Shown: one piece after another, positions 59,725-64,000 of the stretch
Layout of the letters: each line of letters opens with the position of its first letter
Numbering within the stretch: position 1 is the stretch's first letter
Assembly (NCBI GenBank): GCA_022510565.1
Contig: JAFLTE010000003.1
Location: 62,001-126,000, forward strand
From: Lachnospiraceae bacterium
Lineage (GTDB): Bacteria; Bacillota; Clostridia; Lachnospirales; Lachnospiraceae
DNA length: 64,000 nucleotides
Reading direction: 5' to 3'
Made by a program: the position numbers and the translations under genes
Notes under the pieces: generated by a model
What the model was told of the DNA's origin: nothing
Seen by the model: only the letters and a program-made list of their open reading frames with translations
The model's database searches: none

Positions 59725-60999
59725 ATGAAGACAATAAGGGGAAGATTGATGTTATCGATTTCGGTAGCATCGTTTGTCGTGTTGCTTATCGGCTCTATAG
59801 TGAGCGCAGTCGCTGTCGGCAAGGCGAGTGTAGGCGGTGCGGTAGGGATTGGACTGCTGATTGGTGTAGTGGGAACCGTACTGATTAACTTTCTCGTTGG
59901 GCTCACGTTTAACAAGGCGCTGGTTCCGCTGGCAGAGCTGAAACAGTTCGCATCCGGAGATTTCAGTGGGCAGCATACACCTGAGAAGACCACGGTTGGC
60001 GAAGGCTTCAAAGATGAAATAGAGGAAGTTACGCAGGCGACCAGGAGCATCAAGGAGAGAATCAAGAAGACCATCAACGGTACCAATAAGGAGGCGGCTG
60101 ACATTGCTCAGACGGCCTCGGATGCATACAGTGAGATGGCAGATTTAAATAACAATATCGATCAGATGGATCAGGTCATGGAAGGATTGATCGATAAGGT
60201 CAGGGAAGCTGCGGAAGTGACGCAGTCTATCAGTGCCGCGAGCGGTGACATCGGTGATGCGGTTATGGATGTTTCCGGTAAAGCCACTGATTCCGCCATG
60301 GCATCCAAGGAGATTAATACCCGTGCGGATGAACTGTACCAGAATACGGTAGCATCCAGAAAACAGGCAAGCCTGATTTACCGAAGCACGGAGAAGGAGT
60401 TAGAGCGTGCCCTGAAGGAAGTGGAGAAGATTGAAGTGATTAAGAGCCTGTCTCAGGAGATTGGCGGGATTGCCGGTCAGACCAATTTGATTGCATTAAA
60501 TGCGGCAATCGAGGCGGCAAGAGCAGGCGAAGCGGGCAGAGGCTTTGCGGTGGTTGCCGACGAAGTTCGAAATCTGGCGGAGAATTCTCAGGCGACGGTG
60601 GATAAAATCCAGAAAGTAATCGACGAAGTTGTCGATTCCGTTATGGAATTAAAGGACAGTGCGGGTAAATTGTTGAATTTCATGAAAGAACATGTTATCA
60701 ATGATTATCATACAATGGTAAGCACTGCGGAGCAGTATCAGAAGGATGCCGAATTCTTCGACGGCGTTGCAGGCGACTTGGGTTCAGCTTCCGAGCAGAT
60801 GGGGGCTTCCGTAGAAGAAATGCTTGCATCTTTACAAGTGGTATCGGAATTGAATCAGGTCATTGTTGACGAGGTGCGCAACGTGGCGGATGCCATGCAG
60901 AACACCAACGTGGGTTCCGAGGAAATTCTGCGCAAGATGTCAATTTTGGAAAGAAGCAGCCGTGCCCTGCAGGAGATCGCATCCGAATTTAAGATTTAA
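59725..60999 (+). CDS. Short methyl-accepting chemotaxis protein without sensor domain
   Basis: This 424-residue receptor has two adjacent membrane helices (residues 9-32 and 38-62) with only a few residues between them, then HAMP and a signalling domain with tip [34 protein letters not shown]. There is no room for a periplasmic ligand domain and no PAS domain, so it may sense membrane state or an internal partner. The linker ([22 protein letters not shown]) resembles the first receptor in the window. ATG 59725 follows TAGGAGG. Its 3' end overlaps the symporter gene on the other strand. Confidence 0.88.
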   Translation: MKTIRGRLMLSISVASFVVLLIGSIVSAVAVGKASVGGAVGIGLLIGVVGTVLINFLVGLTFNKALVPLAELKQFASGDFSGQHTPEKTTVGEGFKDEIEEVTQATRSIKERIKKTINGTNKEAADIAQTASDAYSEMADLNNNIDQMDQVMEGLIDKVREAAEVTQSISAASGDIGDAVMDVSGKATDSAMASKEINTRADELYQNTVASRKQASLIYRSTEKELERALKEVEKIEVIKSLSQEIGGIAGQTNLIALNAAIEAARAGEAGRGFAVVADEVRNLAENSQATVDKIQKVIDEVVDSVMELKDSAGKLLNFMKEHVINDYHTMVSTAEQYQKDAEFFDGVAGDLGSASEQMGASVEEMLASLQVVSELNQVIVDEVRNVADAMQNTNVGSEEILRKMSILERSSRALQEIASEFKI

Positions 61000-62284
61000 T
61001 ATGCTGCCGCAGGCAGTAGAGCGCCAGTACATTTGGCAGAACCATCAAAGCGTTGATTAAGTCGGTGCTTTCCCAGACGAGACGCATCGGAATGATGGCA
61101 CCGAGATAAATCATTACAATATAAGCAAGTTTATAGAACGGGATACCTTTTTTACCCATTAGGTATTCCGTTGCTTTTTCCCCGAAATAGGACCAGCCGA
61201 TGAGTGTAGTAATGGCAAATGCCGCCAGAGAAATTGTCAAAAATGCGTCGCCCACATAGGGAAGATGAGCAAAAGCGGCGGCGGTTAAGCCTGTCTCCGG
61301 CACACCGGCTATCGATGCAGGGTCGTAGAGCATATTGGCGACGATGACCAGCCCCGTAATCAGGCACATCACTACCGTATCCCAGAATACGGCGGTCATG
61401 GACACATAAGCCTGAATGCGTGGATTGGTGGTATGGGAAGCAGCGGCAGCGATAGCGGAAGTGCCGATGCCGGCTTCATTGGTAAAAAGCCCTCTGGCAA
61501 CGCCGTAGCGCACTGCGTGCTGCAATGTGGCACCCGCCACGCCACCGGCCACAGAGCCTAAGGAGAAAGCATCTTTTATAATCAGCAGAAAGACCTGTGG
61601 GAGTACGCTTCGATAGAGAATCAGCAGCAGTACACAGCCGAACAGATAAACGAAGCTGATCGCAGGAACCGTGCGTTCACAAAGATTTGCAATACTGCGC
61701 ACACCGCCGATAATGACGATCCCGGTCAGAAAGGCCAGTGCGATGCCTACCAGATGAGGAGACAGGTGAAATGAAGCGGCGGCGGCCTGTGTGACCGAAT
61801 TTGCCTGTGTGGTGCATCCTACGCCGAAAGCGGCAAGCAATGTACAGAATGCATAAACACTTCCGAGATGTTTGTTATGTAAACCGTTCTTCAGAACATA
61901 CATAGGGCCGCCTACATATACACCGTCGTCGTTTTTACTGCGGAATAAGATGCTTAAGTAGCATTCACTGTAGGCAGTAGCCATTCCCAATATACCTGTA
62001 ATCCAGCACCAGAAGATGGCACCCGGTCCCCCTAAAGCCACGGCGGTGGAGACACCGATAATATTGCCGGTTCCCAGAGTGGCGGCAAGCGTAGTGGCCA
62101 GAGCGGAGAAAGGCGAGATATTATTTCCTTTATTATCCTCCTTGCCGAAAGAAAGTTTCAGAGCATAGAGAAGATTTCTCTGGGGGACATGCAGTTTTAC
62201 GGTAAAATAGATGTGTGTTCCCATCAGCAGAATCAGCAGTGGGAATCCCCAGAGAAGATCATTGAATCGTTCCAGTACAGCCAT
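60989..62284 (-). CDS. Alanine/glycine:cation symporter (AGCS family)
   Basis: This 431-residue membrane protein has about eleven helices. AGCS signatures are present: [33 protein letters not shown], then [26 protein letters not shown]. It imports alanine or glycine with Na+. It is convergent with the chemoreceptor and overlaps it by 11 bases; no terminator is visible between them. Confidence 0.9.
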   Translation of the reverse strand: MAVLERFNDLLWGFPLLILLMGTHIYFTVKLHVPQRNLLYALKLSFGKEDNKGNNISPFSALATTLAATLGTGNIIGVSTAVALGGPGAIFWCWITGILGMATAYSECYLSILFRSKNDDGVYVGGPMYVLKNGLHNKHLGSVYAFCTLLAAFGVGCTTQANSVTQAAAASFHLSPHLVGIALAFLTGIVIIGGVRSIANLCERTVPAISFVYLFGCVLLLILYRSVLPQVFLLIIKDAFSLGSVAGGVAGATLQHAVRYGVARGLFTNEAGIGTSAIAAAASHTTNPRIQAYVSMTAVFWDTVVMCLITGLVIVANMLYDPASIAGVPETGLTAAAFAHLPYVGDAFLTISLAAFAITTLIGWSYFGEKATEYLMGKKGIPFYKLAYIVMIYLGAIIPMRLVWESTDLINALMVLPNVLALYCLRQHIKS

Positions 62285-62432
62285 AGATTATTCGCATTCT
62301 GTTCACACGGAGTTTTGTGTGAACTGTCGTGTTTTACCATAATTATATAAAGACGCAGAGGCAAAAAGAACCGAAATGTGGTAAGATAATATATGCGCAA
62401 GCATGTGAGTCTATATGATAGGGGACAAAAAT

Positions 62433-62807
62433 ATGGAGGAAAGAGCTTATCGGTGGGCGCAGGAGTTGTGCCGTTATGCGGGAGAGGGCGAAGCGTTCTT
62501 CATGGATTTCTGGAAACGCCTGCGGCAGTCGCAGAATATTTATAAGGAATTTACTTATTATTTGGAACATCAGACCTTCCTGTGTGAGTATAAGGTTCAG
62601 GGATATGGCGTGGTGGATATCATGGTGTGGCAGATGGACCATTTTAAGGCGCAGCTGGACCGTGGCAAGGATGATATGAAAAACAATGGTGACAAGATGC
62701 TTTTGATGGCGTTTGACACTCTGCTTAAGATGGAGCGTGAGCCTGCGCGGTATGTGGAGCTGATGCAAACCGAGACGGGCACGGATTATCAGGACAAATA
62801 TGTATAG
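62433..62807 (+). CDS. Small conserved hypothetical protein
   Basis: This 124-residue soluble helical protein reads MEERAYRWAQELCRYAGEGEAFFMDFWKRLRQSQNIYKEF, then TYYLEHQTFLCEYKVQGYGVVDIMVWQMDHFKA. Not assigned to a named family. ATG 62433 is spaced from AGGGGAC; the ORF-track ATG 62415 is not. It sits 14 bases before the nucleoid-associated protein gene, so the two probably share a transcript. Confidence 0.7.
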   Translation: MEERAYRWAQELCRYAGEGEAFFMDFWKRLRQSQNIYKEFTYYLEHQTFLCEYKVQGYGVVDIMVWQMDHFKAQLDRGKDDMKNNGDKMLLMAFDTLLKMEREPARYVELMQTETGTDYQDKYV

Positions 62808-62821
62808 AGGAGATACAGACG

Positions 62822-63847
62822 ATGAACAAAGAAGATATCAGAATTAAACATGTGATTGTACACATTCTGGATTCCACCATCGGCATGCCGGTATTGTCGG
62901 ATACAGAACTGGAATACGGCTCTGAGGTGGCAGAATTCCTTAAGGAGCATATCGCCAAGATTGCTTCCGGAGATGATGCCAAGGAATGCCGTTTTTACAA
63001 GGAGCAGTCCGAGGTTTATCGGATGCTTGATTCCTATGCGGACGAGAACTTCGTGGAAATCAGCAAGGATATTGCGACCATATTATATGAGATTATGAAC
63101 AGTAATATTGATATACCGGCAGCGGATTTGATGGTGGTTCGTTTCAGGGAAGGTGAAGATGAGTATCTGGCGTTCCTTAAGATGAACTATAAGTCACTTT
63201 ACACACACAGAACGATGGCATTGGAGGACGGAGAAGGCAACAGTAATGAGATTATAAGACATAAGTCCATCCTGCCGTCGGAGAGTCAGAGACTTACGGA
63301 GGCCGCGATCATCCGTCTGGATGATTTGGCATTGCGGGTGATTGAGAAGAAGTATGAAGTGAACGGAGAGAAGACCGATTATTTCTCTTTCCTCTTCCTC
63401 AAATGTAATGCTCATCTGTCCCACAAGTCCAAGCTGTCCATTGTCAGCCGTGCCGTGGAGAACATACAGAAAGAAGGATTTGACGAGACAGAGCGGTTCG
63501 AGAAACAGATGCGCGCCAAGAGCATTATACAGGAGGAAATCCAGGAAAACGGCGGTTTCGTGGTGGAAGAGCTGGCAGAGAAAATATTTGATGAGCAGCC
63601 TGAATTAAAAACAGCCTTTCAGGATAAGATGGAAAAGTATAATATGGTAAAAGAGGAGATACAGCCCAGGAGCGAGAACACGGTGCGCAAGTATCAGAGT
63701 CAGCATTTGTACACGGACACGGGAATCGAAATCAAGATTCCGATGGAGCAATATAAGAATCCGAGGTGCGTGGAATTTATCACCAACTCCGACGGAACAG
63801 TCTCAGTGCTGATTAAGAATATTGAGCATTTGGAAGCAAAGATATAG
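62822..63847 (+). CDS. Nucleoid-associated protein, NA37/YejK family
   Basis: This 341-residue protein matches the PF04245 (YejK/37-kDa nucleoid-associated) layout: KHVIVHILDSTIGMPVLSDTELEYG at the start, then VRFREGEDEYLAFLKMNYKSLYTH, and a helical C-terminal half with GIEIKIPMEQYKNPRCVEFITNSDG at the end. Binds the bacterial nucleoid; function in Firmicutes is largely unknown. GAGGAGATAC precedes the start. Confidence 0.82.
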   Translation: MNKEDIRIKHVIVHILDSTIGMPVLSDTELEYGSEVAEFLKEHIAKIASGDDAKECRFYKEQSEVYRMLDSYADENFVEISKDIATILYEIMNSNIDIPAADLMVVRFREGEDEYLAFLKMNYKSLYTHRTMALEDGEGNSNEIIRHKSILPSESQRLTEAAIIRLDDLALRVIEKKYEVNGEKTDYFSFLFLKCNAHLSHKSKLSIVSRAVENIQKEGFDETERFEKQMRAKSIIQEEIQENGGFVVEELAEKIFDEQPELKTAFQDKMEKYNMVKEEIQPRSENTVRKYQSQHLYTDTGIEIKIPMEQYKNPRCVEFITNSDGTVSVLIKNIEHLEAKI

Positions 63848-63903
63848 CGAACCTGTCTATCGGGCATAACTTAAATAAGGCAGGATACTGAGCGAGGCAT
63901 AAA

Positions 63904-64000
63904 ATGGGAACGATTTTGGATTATCTGAAAGAATACGGAGATTATACATTGGCGGAAAAGCCATTCGATGAAGTGGATAGTCTGGTACTGAGTCAGTTCG
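63904..64000 (+). CDS. DUF2974 (Mbeg1-like, lipase-fold) protein, N-terminal part
   Basis: The ORF runs off the right edge after 32 codons: MGTILDYLKEYGDYTLAEKP then DEVDSLVLSQF. This beginning is typical of DUF2974 alpha/beta hydrolase-like proteins of Firmicutes. The catalytic part lies outside the window, so its activity cannot be judged. Confidence 0.6.
   Translation, partial: MGTILDYLKEYGDYTLAEKPFDEVDSLVLSQF

Noticed and set aside
1-64000. CRISPR arrays, insertion sequences, prophage or integrase genes
   Set aside because: I saw no regularly spaced repeats, transposase motifs or phage structural genes anywhere in the window.

Overview
The window looks like chromosome of an anaerobic, motile, low-to-mid GC Firmicute of the class Clostridia, most likely family Lachnospiraceae. 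The basis is protein style and gene order: NifS/NifU/Rrf2 Fe-S genes, infC-rpmI-rplT with a leader attenuator, a T-box in front of thrS, many GNAT and XRE single-gene cassettes, three chemoreceptors, AGGAGG ribosome binding sites and TTGACA/TATAAT promoters. I see no prophage, insertion sequence, rRNA operon or CRISPR array.

Layout. 0-3.3 kb: a tightly coupled ketopantoate-reductase-like gene and two Gfo/Idh/MocA oxidoreductases. 3.4-13 kb: mostly single genes, including a GNAT, a leucine-rich-repeat lipoprotein, a MazEF pair, tandem nitroreductases, an S51-like peptidase, an N-acylglucosamine/cellobiose 2-epimerase-family enzyme, an alpha/beta hydrolase, an XRE regulator with a candidate operator, and a GT39-like membrane glycosyltransferase. 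13-15 kb: an ECF sigma factor with its DUF4179 membrane partner and an ECF-type promoter. 15.2-17.8 kb: a chemoreceptor followed by a STAS antagonist and an RsbW-like kinase. 17.8-19.7 kb: an Lsa-type ABC-F ribosome-protection gene behind an almost complete ribosome-mediated attenuator: consensus promoter, 19-codon leader peptide, anti-antiterminator, antiterminator and terminator. This is the most striking element in the window. 19.8-33.4 kb: an accessory stretch of small single-gene units (GNATs, HADs, HD, methyltransferase, CrcB, EamA, lipoprotein, membrane proteins) with several truncated genes and deletion scars.

33.4-40.3 kb: beta-mannosidase, FucO-type alcohol dehydrogenase, a Phd/RelE-type toxin-antitoxin pair, and a small islet with an XRE regulator and a decayed sortase between identical 14-bp repeats. 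40.4-47.2 kb is core housekeeping: T-box/thrS, a GT39-like protein, a DUF1540 protein, a lipoprotein, then the infC-rpmI-rplT translation operon with a leader attenuator and a probable ATT start for infC. 47.2-52.6 kb: a PepD-type peptidase, a thioesterase, an EAL phosphodiesterase with a degenerate GGDEF domain, a tRNA-Pro with the unusual encoded anticodon AGG, and a MATE transporter.

52.6-56.1 kb: Fe-S assembly and redox genes (nifS, nifU, a cysteine-bearing Rrf2 regulator, an MBL hydrolase, a Cu/Zn superoxide dismutase) with a perfect 12-bp palindrome over the nifS transcription start. 56.2-64 kb: a ZIP transporter, a ferredoxin-type aldo/keto reductase, a second MATE transporter, a third chemoreceptor, an AGCS symporter, a nucleoid-associated protein and the start of a DUF2974 protein. 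All assignments come from reading the sequence and remembered family features; no database search was possible.
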